DNA of 64,000 nucleotides from Primula veris (lineage: Eukaryota > Streptophyta > Magnoliopsida > Ericales > Primulaceae), in the NCBI GenBank assembly GCA_963682055.1, contig OY821741.1, positions 10,361,501 to 10,425,500 of the forward strand, given 5' to 3'. Under the pieces are notes generated by a model that searched no databases, was not told where the DNA came from, and saw nothing but the letters and a program-made list of their open reading frames with translations. Of the stretch, positions 38,866 through 50,810 are shown in pieces; the first letter of the stretch is position 1, and each line of letters starts with the position of its first letter. Made by a program: the position numbers and the translations under genes.

Positions 38866-39855
38866 TTCAGAGACGATATTTAACAACGACACTGAAGCGG
38901 CTATCCATGGACGATATAGCGACAGGATAGTAACGATAAATGTAGCCAGATTCTTCGCCACTGGAATGGCGACTACCTGACTATGACCCTAGTAACGGAA
39001 TGTTTGACCCGTCACCATTTTAGGTTTTTACAACGGTTTGGCAACGCCTCAACGATGAGAATAAAAAAATTTGGACAATTGTTAGCAAGTGGTTCTAAAT
39101 TATTTACCCATGTATATGAAAAGATTTAATTCATTTAAGATTGAATAGACTAGCAGTTCGTTGATTTGTTCAGAAATATATGATAACACTAAAAATTATT
39201 ATAGGTAAAAAAATCTCATGTTTTGATACCATTAAATAATAAAAATGATATATTGAGTATTCACTTGCAACAATTTATAAGGTATGAAAATTGATCAAGA
39301 CTTAATATATCACAATATTTTTCATCCACGTAACAATTGGGTGACCAAAATGATACTCAGTACTGTAAAAACTACTTAGTAAATAGTAGTGAACTGGCTC
39401 ATGCTTTTTATTTTTGTGATACGTACAAAATAAAAAGTCATACTATTTCTTCTAATATATATGCTAGTTCCATTGAATATTTCTATTTTCTCTTCAATTG
39501 CTAAATGGTTTTACAATTTACAATGGGGGTAATTAATTAGAGATTTAGGTTCTCAATTTTCTGATTTATCTACTATATATGCTTGATTATCTTATTGAAT
39601 TTTATTCACAGGAACAGAATCACTTTTTCTCGTTGCATGTATGTTAATTAGGTGTCAGGGAATCCTTGTCACAAATTCCTAATAGGAAAAACCCTCCCTT
39701 TTTATCTTTTGTAACTCTTGATAGGAGAAACCTCATTTTATCTTTTCTAACTAAATTGAGTATTTATAATAAATATTGCTTGCATAATTTTAGAAAAATA
39801 TGCTTATCTTTTGCATTTTTTTGGATAAGTGTAGTTTAGAATCTTGAACTCTTTA

Positions 39856-40037
39856 CACTGCAAAATAATGTTTGATTTAGTGAGAGTCAAAAGTTGTCAC
39901 AAGTCTGTCACTAATTTAAAAAACTGTCACAAATCTGTCGTAAATTGACTAAATTGTCACAAAAACCGTCGCTAATAAGCTCGTAACAAAAAATACCGTC
40001 ACTAATCCCGTCGTTATTTGAGTATTTTTTTGTAGTG
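39856..40037. mobile_element. CACTA-type MITE, 182 bp, TSD TTA
   Basis: The ends are CACTGCAAAATAATG and TTTTTTTGTAGTG, flanked by TTA at 39853-39855 and 40038-40040. It is a close relative of 3079-3263 and better preserved. The interior consists of CTGTCAC/CCGTCGC-type repeats without coding sequence. Confidence 0.8.
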
Positions 40038-40687
40038 TTAACTCTATTTGTGTTGAGATTGTTCCTTAATCTGTTTACACACGCCAACTGTTCAATAAAA
40101 AGTTTGGGCTTGATTCTAAACGTAAGGTAATTGAATAATGGTTTGTCTTGCTGATTAGAGAAAATTATGTTTTATGTAATAGGAAAAAACAATGCAAGTG
40201 TAAGTGTTAATGTATAATACAATTATACGACGATCATGAGTTTTAAAAATTCGGTTCGTCCTTGCTAATATCACAGCTTAGTTTTGGATACATAACACTG
40301 TGAGTAATGGTTTATATCGTGTACTTCTCAACTAGAAATCGATTTGGACTGTTTAAAAAAGTAAACTTTGTGGCAGGTACGGCTACGATCGAACGGGTGT
40401 TAGATATTACTATAAAAGGTGTAATTTGATTGAACTGATTAAGGTTATTGACAAAGTTATTGAATATATGTAAAAGGTTATTGCATACATAAAACTACGA
40501 TTAAGATCTAACTTTGGAAGACATTTATTTATACTGATTGTGACAATTGGTAATTTTCCCGGAATATTTATATGTTATTATCAGAGTTATTGAATATTCA
40601 TTAACTTTTGATGAAATCCTACATCTTACAGTATGAATTGGTATAGGAAAACTTAAACCTATTGTAATTAATATTGTTGAGGACTAG

Positions 40688-41090
40688 TGGCTTCAACCAT
40701 TTAGATCTCATGGAGTCGCCTTTTTTGTAGCCGAGGATGTTGTTAAAGTCCTAGAGGGAGAAATGTTAAAAGTGACACTATCAAAACCAAAAAATGGCAA
40801 TGCACATCATCAGCGAGTTGTTTATGTATTACCTCTTCGATCAGGTTTTCGATCTGCAACCGAAGAGTTGAGAGAATTGTATATAGTAAGCAATTCTTCT
40901 TAGCTCTGTTATTTCATTTTTGCAGTGTCAACTATATTTTTTTTTTGTATTTTAAATGTTATTGTGGATTTCTTGTAGTTTTGTTAGTATTACATCTTTT
41001 ATATTATTTGGTTGATTTTTTAATTATTATCGACATGATCAGACTATGATAGCAGCTATAGGAAAGAGTTACTCATCTCTTGATCCTTAG
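40688..41090 (+). pseudogene. Unrecognised two-exon coding-like fragment
   Basis: I do not recognise the family. After an AG at 40686-40687 the frame is open for 66 codons (WLQPFRSHGVAFFVAEDVVK onward, containing VVYVLPLRSGFRSATEELRE). It reaches a GTAAGC donor at 40886. The next AG leads to an exon 41043-41090 in the same phase (TMIAAIGKSYSSLDP, then stop). Phase and splice sites agree, which supports a real 3' gene end, but no upstream exons or start were found. It lies inside the possible CACTA relic and may be a transposon accessory gene or a captured host fragment. Confidence 0.35.
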
Positions 41091-41499
41091 GTCTCTTTCA
41101 ATCTCTATTTTTCTATTTCACTTTGTCAAGCTTTTCTCAGGTTTTCGACAGTTGTAAAGTCTCTTCTATTTTTCTTTTTCGTTCCATTATTATTGCGTAA
41201 AACATATGCCATGTGAATGTCATAACGAGTGGAATTAATTTATGTGATAGGACGACAATCATAAACGGGGGGTACGAGTTACTTTTCATGCTATTGACTT
41301 TCTACTGCCTAAGTCCGTTTCTATTAATATTTAATCTTGTGATTTCGGTTTTATTGGGCATAATCTTTTCGCCATTGTTTGGCCTATAAGTTACTTTAAC
41401 ATCTTGTAACTGAAATGGATTAGTTGATTACCTTATAAGTGATAGAAAGTCATGACGTCGTGTTTTCTGAAAGTCTGTGTGAGAAAAAAAAAAATGCTG

Positions 41500-41583
41500 C
41501 TGAAATAATAAGAGGCAGAAACGAAATATGAAAACCACCATTTACTTGTTTCCATATTTCGTTTCTGCCTCTTGTTATTTCAG
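41500..41583. repeat. Near-perfect 84-bp hairpin
   Basis: CTGAAATAATAAGAGGCAGA and onward to ...CGAAATATG is mirrored by CATATTTCGTTTCTGCC... to ...GTTATTTCAG. This gives arms of about 31 bases with one or two mismatches around a ~20-base loop. It could be a very short foldback transposon or a small-RNA hairpin. Confidence 0.8.
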
Positions 41584-41772
41584 TAAAGGGTGAATACACT
41601 TTTGTTGAAGGTTTATAGCATGAAGTTTGTATTCCTTAATCTTATGTGCTTTATTTTGGTAATGTAAGCATATGAGTCCAGACTTGATTGTACGACCGTG
41701 ACAATCATCTAAATATAAAATTTCTCATTATTATTTGTTTTTCGGTTAAGACATTTTTTTTCTAATTGTAGG

Positions 41773-41922
41773 ATGCATATGAAGAGGAAAATTGAAGATG
41801 ATGCACTGGTTTCCGAAACAAACTATGGTGATGGCAACGAGTATACAATGGATGATAGCATAGCCGAAGGTGAAGAGAACATAGTCGGAGTGGACAATGA
41901 CGAATTTGTTATCAAAATGTAA
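41773..41922 (+). pseudogene. Acidic C-terminal coding-like fragment
   Basis: After an AG at 41771-41772, a frame of about 49 codons starts MHMKRKIEDDALVSE and continues with many Asp/Glu to VDNDEFVIKM and a stop. Composition and a preceding pyrimidine-rich tract suggest a terminal exon. It may belong with the fragment at 40688-41090, but that one has its own in-frame stop. The family is not recognised. Confidence 0.3.
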
Positions 41923-42489
41923 CCACTGGCCATCGAATACAATTCAAAAATTTAGATTTATCATTTTGTTTTTAAAGTTTGTACATATGCTAGATAGTTC
42001 TTTTAGTTTTTTAAAGTTTGTAAATAAGTTTATAGTTATTTTAGTTTTGTAAAGTTTGTATATAAGTTGGATACAATTTTATTAATGGTAATATTGTTTG
42101 TTAGTAATTTTATTAAATATCATTTCTTAGTTAAATTAATATAATTTAAAAAATCAATATTATTTTAATAATGAATATTCTTATTTCTTTGTTTTATTGG
42201 CGACGCATGATCGATGGAATGGTGATGGAAAATTTATACTTTTTTAAAAAGAAATCGTAACGGGTTGGTAACGAAACAAACATACAGTGACAACTCATTA
42301 CTAATTTAGTTACGGACTCCTCGTCACCATTCCGTCATTGTCATTAGTGACGCTTCTTCTAGCCGTCACTAATTTAGCGACGCTTGATTCGAGACAGCTT
42401 TACTATCGTCACGAATTTGTTACAAACACTGTTTAGTGACAGATTCGCAACCGATTTTGGTGTCACTAAATTGCCTTATTTTTGTAGTG

Positions 42490-44251
42490 GAGAGAGCAGG
42501 ATAGGTAGACTGGAAGACTAACGGCGGCGGAGGTGCGACAGAGTAGCAGCGACAACGGAGGTGGCAGACGCAACGGCAGCGGAACACCTACGACGCCACC
42601 GATGACAGTTTTAGAGAGAGAGAGAGATTAGATCACAACAGATTTTTTAATCCTTTTACATTTTTCTCAAAAAGACCAAAAATTAAATATTTTTATAAAA
42701 AAAAAAAAAGACTAATAAGTTTTGGATCGAGACTAATAATTAAATAGTTTGGTTTTATGAGACCACTCCTTAATTTTTCCCAAAAGTTATGGGATGATGT
42801 ACCAAAATACTCCACAATCCATAATCTGTATAGCAGATACTCTAATCCAAATCTGGGGATATTTTCATCATGTCTTTTCCATGACTTCTCTCAACCACAA
42901 ACTTTCACAAGAAAACGTTGATATTCAAATATTAGTAGCGTCGATCTTCTTGTACCAATCTAACATATTTTGTTAAATTTTATGATTAGATTTTTTTAAA
43001 AATTCATTTCGACAATTTTAATACAAGTTATAAGCCGATTAAAATTGCACGTAGTTTCGTAATTGACGATTAAATGGGAACGGAAGGAGTAGAATTTTAA
43101 AAAGGTTAGGGTCGATTTGTTCCTTTACTGTTATAAAACTGCCGTCCTTATAGTTTAAGCATAAATCAACTTTGATAATGTTTTTTTTCAACTACAGTTT
43201 AAAATTATATAATAGAGAGGAAAGCACAAAACAATTATATTTTTATCAAATCTACCCACCCTATCACTATCAGTGATTAGCAATAACTATTTTATCTTTA
43301 ATAATAGGAGGAAAATTAAATTAACATTTTTCTCCATAAACATAACTGCATTAATTATTAGATTTTCAGTAGTTAATGGCATGGTTACTTTGGAATCTCA
43401 AAATCATGTTTTTCAGATTCTCATTATTTTCACTTCTAATTTTAGAAGTTTTTCTTACTGTTTCAAAATAAGTGTACAATATACAATTATGTGCAAATTT
43501 AATTTTAAAAAATCTCGTATCTAAGTTGACGAAATCAATTTTTTAAAAATATAGTCACATAATTTAAATATTAAACTATATAATTAGCTTTCGAAAATTT
43601 AGATTTCGGCAATTTAGATACGATAGTTTTACAAGTCAAAATTACACGTAATTTTATAATATACACTTATTTTGAGGCGGATAAAGTATAATTAACGTTC
43701 ATTATTCTTGTTTCACGTCCCTGATTCCTTCATGATAGCTATAGGTAAGTATATAAATGAAAAAAAAAAATACATATAATATATATAGGCTACAAAATTG
43801 CTAATGTTTGAATTGTTGGGTATTAATAAAGTTTTTTTCAAACCAACCAACCACTTTTGATTTCATACACACATAATTAGTTAAAGAAACAAAATATCCA
43901 CCGTCAAAAACATTTATTACACTTCTCACAACTACGTCTACTTTTTTCTAAAAAAAGAAAAAAATAATATTTTATTTCCATTTCCTCCACTTTTTTGTAT
44001 TTTTCTTACACAAAGTACATGACTTGGGCTTGTTTTGTCCACCACACTCTCTCTATTACTCTATATATATATACACATTACATATATACAGGTAAAATGC
44101 AAATATCCCCCTGGAACTATTAATTTCTGCATTTAACCCCATTAACTATCAAACTTTTACAATTAACCTCCAAGTTCATCTTTAAAATGACAATACTTTT
44201 CATTCATTTGTCCGTTTTACAACATAATGTGTTCGACATATGTAGCTTATC
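42490..44251. other. Intergenic, no gene seen
   Basis: The beginning (42490-42630) is a GC-richer patch with GGCGGCGGAGG and GGTGGCAGACGC and then a (GA)n tract, perhaps old leader sequence. About 42968-43090 carries the right part of a Stowaway-like MITE that matches 58585-58701 (AATTGCACGTAGTTTCGTA, ending GGAACGGAAGGAG). The rest is AT-rich with no supported coding sequence. Confidence 0.45.
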
Positions 44252-44259
44252 ATTGCACA

Positions 44260-44863
44260 TAGGACTGGGAAAAGTTCCCGAAATCCTGACCCGATCCGAC
44301 ATCCGATCCAGTCCTGACCCGATTTTATCCCGACCCGATGTTCATCTGATCCGAAAGATCGGAATTTTATCCCGTCCCGAAGTAATTCGGTTCGGGATCG
44401 GATTTTTATTTCCAATCCCGATGGATTTTCCGACCTGATAGAATTAATATACATTAAAAAAAATGAACTTACTCTCACATCTACTCTATTTACAAAATAA
44501 CACACTTTTATTTCCGTATGAGTTTCTTGTTACATATGCTGTGTATTCATCTTAATATTAAATAACTAAAATTATAGCATTTGGTTCCTGCTTTTAGTTT
44601 GAATTATGTTATTGCTTATTTTTTCTTAAAAATAATTATAATTAGTTGTCTTGTTTGATAATCAATTTTATAAATGAATACAATATCAACTTTAGGAATA
44701 TGAACTATCGGAAAATCCCGTCCCGACCTTTCGGGATCCCGAATTATCGGGACCCGAACATTTTCGGGTCGGGTTCGGGACTTTTAAATGACATCCGAAA
44801 ACTGCCGGACCGGGACACAAGTTTAACCTTTTTGGGTCAGGTTCCGTCCCAATTCCACCCCTA
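44260..44863. mobile_element. Non-autonomous hAT element, 604 bp, perfect 8-bp TSD
   Basis: The left end is TAGGACTGGGAAAAG and the right end ACGGAACC...CACCCCTA reads TAGGGGTGGAATTGGGAC on the complement. Arms are rich in CCCGACCC and CGGGTCGGG. ATTGCACA flanks both sides exactly (44252-44259 and 44864-44871). The 8-bp duplication and TAGGGGTGG-type ends identify hAT. The core is AT-rich with no transposase. Confidence 0.88.
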
Positions 44864-45349
44864 ATTGCACACGAGTTAAGATTACAATTATCTTTAAAAA
44901 AAGTTAAGGCTTTATTAAAAAAAAAATTAGTTAAAAAAACTATTTTTTTTGTCTTCCCGTAAAAAGAATTACTTGTCAGGCATGAATATCAAATAACTGA
45001 TTATATTAATAAAAAATCAACCAAAACATATCATCAATTATAAAGTTATATAATTTAAAAGATGGTATTCGAGGTTATTTGCAAAAGTTTGACAGGTTAT
45101 GGGTTTTTTAATTGCAAAAATTTGATAGTTTCTGGTGGTTATTTGCAAATGACCCATAGTTTTAGCGGGTTATTTGCATTTTACCCTATATTACATAACA
45201 CAATATATACAATATAGTATATCATTTTTGTGGTCTCTCTCTGTGTAGAAGGAGAGAATTTATTTTTTTTATAAGCAGGAGAGAAAATTAGATACACATT
45301 TAGATATTTAATAGTATTTTGAGCAAGTTATAATAGCTAAGTTAGAGAA

Positions 45350-48300
45350 ATGGGATCAATATCACCAGATAGTACAAGTAATATTAGCTTAGAGAACAGT
45401 GAGATTGAAGCTGGCAAAGTTGTTATAATGAGAGCTCTTGTTCAGAAAGAAGACCCTTCTGTTAAGGTCTTTTCTTTTTTATATTCATTTATTTATTTTT
45501 ACCTTTATGGTCATTTCATTTCTGTTTTGTGATGTTTTTGCTAAGATTTATACTTTCTTTTTGTGTTGGCTTTCTCATTATTTGATGATAAATAGTACTA
45601 TTTGATGATACTTTCTTCTTGTTTTACCCCCCATTGTTTTTTTTTTTTACCTTTATGATCATTTCTTGAACTTTGTGATGTTTTTGCCTAGATACTTTCT
45701 TTTTTGTATTGGGACATAGTTGGCTTTCTCATTCTTGATTTATTGATGATAAAAACTATCTTTTTTACACCCATCAATGGTTTTTACTTTTTACTGTTTT
45801 TGTTTTTACATTTATGATCATTTCATTTGTGTTTTGTGATGTTTTTGCCAAGATGTTTTATTTTTGTATTGGGACATAGTTGGCTTTCTCATTATTTGAT
45901 GATAAATACTTTTTTGTTTGTTAGGTTATTGTTTAATGCATACTTTCGGACTTAATTATCAAAAACCTGAATTTGTGTGGTTTTTGTTTATGATTTAGTA
46001 CATATCTAGAATGTGAACATCTGTATCTAATTTTAAAACAAATTTTGCCCATGGGTTTTTGATAATTAAGTCTCAAAATATGTACTAAATGATCAAGTTT
46101 CCATCAAATTTTTTACCTTTATGATAATCTCATTTGTGTTTTGTGATGTTTTTGCTAAAGATACTTTCTTTTTGTATTGGGAGTTGGGACATAGTTGGCT
46201 TTCACTTTATTTGATGAAAAATAGTTCTTGATTAAGAAATTTGGATTTAGGATTAGCTTCTTTGATTGTTCATTGATTTCAATTTTGGTCCTTATTGTTA
46301 TGCTTAGAGATCAAATAGTTGTCACATTTAGTCAACCCTGATTCGGTATTGTGTTGATGTTGGAGATTTTTCACCAGTGATGTTCAGGAGAATCCTAAAT
46401 TTAGTCGTCGTCTGAAAAATTGGATAATTATTTAATAACGAGGCCGAAATATATTCTGCTGAATGACGGGTGTCTTTAGTGCTAAGATCTTTTTTTTTTA
46501 CCTCTCAATGGTTTTTACTGTATTTGTTTTTGTTTTGTTTTTTTTACTTTTATGATTATTCCATTTGTGTTTTGTGATGTCTTTCTCAAGATACTTGCTT
46601 TCTGTGTTGGCCTTGTTGGGACATAGTAGTTGGCTTTCTCATTATTTGATGATAAACAGGTACAAGATTTAGAATTTTGGTTTTAAGGAATAGGTTCTTT
46701 GATTCTTCACTGACTTCAGTTTTGGTCCTTGTTATATGCTTAGAGATCAAAAAATTGTCACATTTAGTCAACCCTGATTCGGTATTGTGATGTTGGAAAT
46801 TTTGGATAATCCAGAGAATCGAAGGTTGAAAGGCATTCTTATAACCACGCCTAAATCTAGACGTCATATGAAAAATGGATAATTATATAATAATATAATA
46901 TTGAGGCTGAAATATATCTGTAAAATGATGGGTGTCTTTAGTTAGGATCCGGCATTTGGTTATCTTTATAAGAACTGACAAGGTTATTTTGGTAGTTTTA
47001 AACAATTTGAGGTTAGTAGAGCAGCTAGAGCTGTAGTTTATATGAAGGTCTCTTGCTTATAGGTCATATGTAGGAAGATAGAAAAGCTCTTAACAAGGTA
47101 TTAGAGCTGTTCTTTCACATGGATTCTTATATTGATTTCGGGTGTATGCTTTACAAGTAACCATCTTTCATATAGGCCTAATAGGAAGCCATATGGGCTC
47201 TTAATAGCTGTACTTTGTTAGTATAATATCTTTGTTTGCATCTATTCGAGATAATTTAAAATAAGTAAAGAGAGAGACATTACTTTATCCCACATCAGGA
47301 AAATAAGCAAACAAGACTACTCAGAGAAGCTATAAAAATTAAAATTTGTTACATCAAACTTATCTTTGCGCTTGGGGCAATGATGCAGCTAGTGAGGTAC
47401 TAACCGAGGCGCGTCAATTGCTGGTTGAAAACTATTTCCAAACCCCCTCTTTGGCCTCGGTTCGCTCCGGCCTTAGAGAATTTCTGGAAAGACTCCTTTT
47501 ATCGGGGAAAGCCCTACAATTCTAATTGTAAATTTTATTTGTCCAATGGTTCTTTGAATAACGTACTTAATTACTACAAGAGCTGATTGGTGGGTGTAGA
47601 AGGTCTACATTTTTTGTTAGAATAATTAAAATTCGAGTGGGGTCATGCTTATTGTTTTAATATGGATGAATTAATATTAGACATCAGAATCAACAATTGT
47701 ATTCATATAAAGAAAAATTAAAAATGAAAATCTTCAATTAAAACAGATATATTATACGGTATCATAATGACACTGATCACAGATCCACACTTTCAGTATG
47801 GACCAACAAAGTTATTATGGTAGTTTTAAACAATTTGAGGTTAGTAGAGCAGCTAGAGCTGTAGTTTATATGGAGGTCTTTTGCTTATAGGTTATATGTT
47901 AGGAAGATATAAAAGCTATTGACAAGGTAGTAGAGCTGTTCTTTTACATGGATTCTTATATTGATTTCGGGTGTATGGTTTACAAGTAACCATTTTTCCT
48001 TTATCTTTGTGCCTAACAGGAAGCCATATGGGCTCTAACAGTTGCACTTTATTAGTATATTATCATTGTTTGCATCTACTCGAGATAATTTAAATTTTCA
48101 ATTGATTAGGTTCGTTAAATAGTTCCGATGTTTCAACAAATTGTCCAATCAACCTATTGCTATTTGGTTGCATAATAGCTTTGTTGCTCTACTTTCTGGA
48201 AAACTCGAGAAAAGATTCAACCTTTTCTGTACATGCATTTTGGTCATTCTAATCTACGATATCAACCTAGCGTTGTATATATATTTTTTACGTTTTGCTT

Positions 48301-49729
48301 GAGAGGCACCTGAATACGGTGGATTCCTAGTAACATGGTTGGATCAACAGGAAATTGATGATTACATGATCAGGAGATTTCTAAGGGCTCGTGACCTAGA
48401 TATTGAAAAGGGTTCTAATATGCTTCTCAAGTACCTAACCTGGAGGAGAGAATTTGTTCCAAACGGTGGCATTTCTATAACTGAAATACCAAATGAACTC
48501 TCACACAATAAGTTGTTTATGCAAGGAGTTGATAAAATAGGTCGCCCCATTGTAGTTGGCTTTGGCGGGAGACACAAACCCTCTAAGGGGAGTATGGATG
48601 AGTTCAAGCGTACGTTGTCACTCTGAACTTCATTTCTCAGACATTATTCATATTTCTATAATACACTGTGATGTTAGAGAGAAATTTGAGGTCTCATTTG
48701 GACAGACTAATTTCTTCACGTTTTTCTTGTGCAGGATTTATTGTTTACAGCCTTGACAAGATATCTGCAAGGTAATTCACTACTTAATTGCTGCTGCTCT
48801 TTTTTCCCCTGTTCATTGATGATTGATCTTCTAAGATTGATTGCATCTCTCTAGTGAAGCTCTTTAGTAATTTGTTTTGGTAATACAGCTTGATTGATGT
48901 ATTGTAAGAATTAAAAGCAGACTCGTTCCTGAAATATTGGTTGAATGGTTTCAAAAGTGTCATATTTCTTATCGATAGGAGTATTATCTTGTGGTTGTAG
49001 CTTATTTGGTTTTACTGTAGAATGCCAGCTGGGCAAGAGAAGTTTGTTTGTATCGGGGACCTCTCTGGGTGGGGATATAGCAGCTGTGACGTTAGAGCGT
49101 ACCTTGCAGCTTTGACAATCTTACAGGTTCGCCCCTAGCTTAAAAAAAAAACTCCTGTTTTACTAGATCGTATCCATTAATCAGAAGTGACGACCTTGGT
49201 TGACCCTTTTTTCTGATATTCTCATTCGAAACTTGAAGGTTGGACAAATAAAACATTAAAGAAGCTGGAAGACATATATTGTTGTTTGCTTTTTCCCAAA
49301 ATTTGGACTGACGGCGTAGGCATATAGATTTGGCTAGAAAAACTAATATGATTATTTTGTTTGCTTCAATTGGCAGGACTGTTATCCAGAGAGACTTGGA
49401 AAGTTATTTGTAGTGCATGTCCCTTACATATTTATGGGAGCATGGAAGGCCGTGTATCCATTTATCGACAAGAACACAAAAAAGAAGGTAACTTAGGAAA
49501 TTTTACTCCCCTTTATATTTCAATGGAATTCTTACCAGCATCGTTGTCTACAAAGTTTGCAAGCATAATTGTTACACTTGAACGTGTATCTAAATTTCGT
49601 TATTTTTTGCAGATTGTTTTTGTGGAGGACAAAAAGTTAACGTCAACTTTGCTTGCTGATATAGATGAGAGCCAACTTGCGGAGGCTTATGGTGGAAAGT
49701 TACCCTTGGTTCCAATACAAGATAGCTGA
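45350..49729 (+). CDS. Sec14-like CRAL-TRIO lipid-transfer protein
   Basis: Proteins of this type bind a phospholipid or other lipid in a closed pocket and present or transfer it between membranes; the ligand of this one is unknown. Six exons join in phase: 45350-45466, 48351-48609, 48735-48771, 49021-49126, 49377-49487 and 49613-49729, giving 248 aa plus stop. The N-terminus has the conserved MRALVQKEDPSVK segment. The CRAL-TRIO N part (YMIRRFLRARDLDIEKGSNM) follows at about 44-63, then the lipid-binding lobe (VDKIGRPIVV, GDLSGWGYSS, DCYPERLGKLFVVHVPYIFM). The end is FVEDKKLTSTLLADIDESQL and GGKLPLVPIQ. Length and sequence fit the short Arabidopsis At1g01630 group, which has no GOLD or nodulin domain. 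The start is the first ATG and fits family N-termini. Intron 1 is 2.9 kb and duplication-built. Its 3' end faces the Rieske gene. Confidence 0.93.
45480..46960. repeat. Tandem repeats in Sec14-like gene intron 1, block A
   Basis: The phrase TTTGTGATGTTTTTGC with TTGGGACATAGTTGGCTTTC recurs about five times between 45530 and 46640. Superimposed on this, a ~430-bp unit starting around 46230 recurs around 46665, as shown by GTCACATTTAGTCAACCCTG and TTCGGTATTGTG in both. No coding sequence is seen. Confidence 0.8.
46982..48092. repeat. Direct duplication in Sec14-like gene intron 1, block B
   Basis: A segment of about 280 bases at 46982-47259 (TTTGAGGTTAGTAGAGCAGC, GCCATATGGGCTC, CGAGATAATTTAAA) is repeated at 47810-48092 in the same orientation at high identity. 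The ~550 bases between include the GC-richer open frame at 47343-47525. Confidence 0.85.
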
Positions 49730-50810
49730 GAGGCACACCCTTTGTATCACAAATTACTACAACTAGTTTAATTTAAATTTGGGTGGGTATAGCAGCCCTG
49801 TTTGCTGATCTAATGACACCCAATTATAAATCCTTCTGAGTCAAAATTATTACATGTTCTTTTAGGCTGAAAATCAATTTTCGAAAGACAAAAGGTATTG
49901 GTTGTGAAAAATTCAGGATACGTCTATGAATTCAGTTTTTTCACACTGTTCAATACATAGTATCTTGTTTCAAGCTTATGTGTAGTGTTTACCCCAAAAA
50001 TGATAACAGTCTTGGCAACTTTTGAGGGAATGACCTCCTGTATTTTTGAAAATTATATCACTCCATGTATTTAAGGTGTAAAATTATACCACCTTACAGC
50101 AGAGTCGCAGAATACCCCCTCAAATTATGTAATCAAAACATAAGAGCACCAATTGTAAAGAGAATGCTTACCAGAGTATAGATGAAATTTAATAGACTTA
50201 GATTTTAAGCAGCTTCGTTTTATTACCTAGTATAATATTAGTAATCAAGCCTCAAGATTTGTACAACTGGAGTAGAAACCAAATTGATATTCAGTCATAC
50301 AACATATACCTTTTTGGTGACTGTTGGAGCTTGATGAGAAACTGACGAAAACATAAGCAACACAGCCAGGAAAGCACAAAATAAAACCCCTTATAGTATC
50401 TAAATACTTTACCGACTCTCATCAATCATCATCAACAATATTCAGTTCCAGTAACCAAAAACAATAAATCTAGTTAGCTTCAGTATGTTCAATGCAATAC
50501 CGGTCATCATCAGTAAACCAGAAAGGTTGGCTTAGAAGCTGAAAAGAATAAAACCAAATAAACCAGTAAAGCACAAATATAAATCGATTATTGTATCTAA
50601 ATCTCCATGATTATCATCATCAACAAGATTCCATTACAGAATACCAGAAATAGGCATATAACCTGTCAAACCATTAACTTCAGTATGTTTCCCAAAAGAT
50701 AAATCGGTACTTGGCAACAAATCCAATTCAAATTATTTAAACATCCATAAGCACCAGCACAAACCTGGCAATAAATACAAAACAAAAAGTAGGAATTGCA
50801 CAGTAGGTTC
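49730..50810. other. Region between converging Sec14-like and Rieske genes
   Basis: The two genes point at each other, so this holds both 3' untranslated regions. I see no open frame with family features, no RNA gene and no clear repeat here. Confidence 0.6.

Larger units (their letters stand above)
38863..42489 (+). mobile_element. Possible degenerate CACTA element
   Basis: The right end TTATTTTTGTAGTG at about 42476-42489 is a CACTA terminus. The 300 bases before it hold many CGTCAC/GTGACG-type motifs, typical subterminal repeats. Around 38870-39060 a similar density of CGAC/CAACG motifs begins just after the (TA)n tract, but no CACTA-type left terminus is visible. Between lie two coding-like fragments (40688-41090 and 41773-41922) and an inserted MITE at 39856-40037. 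The extent and even the unity of this element are inference; the right end alone could belong to a ~300-bp MITE. Confidence 0.35.
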
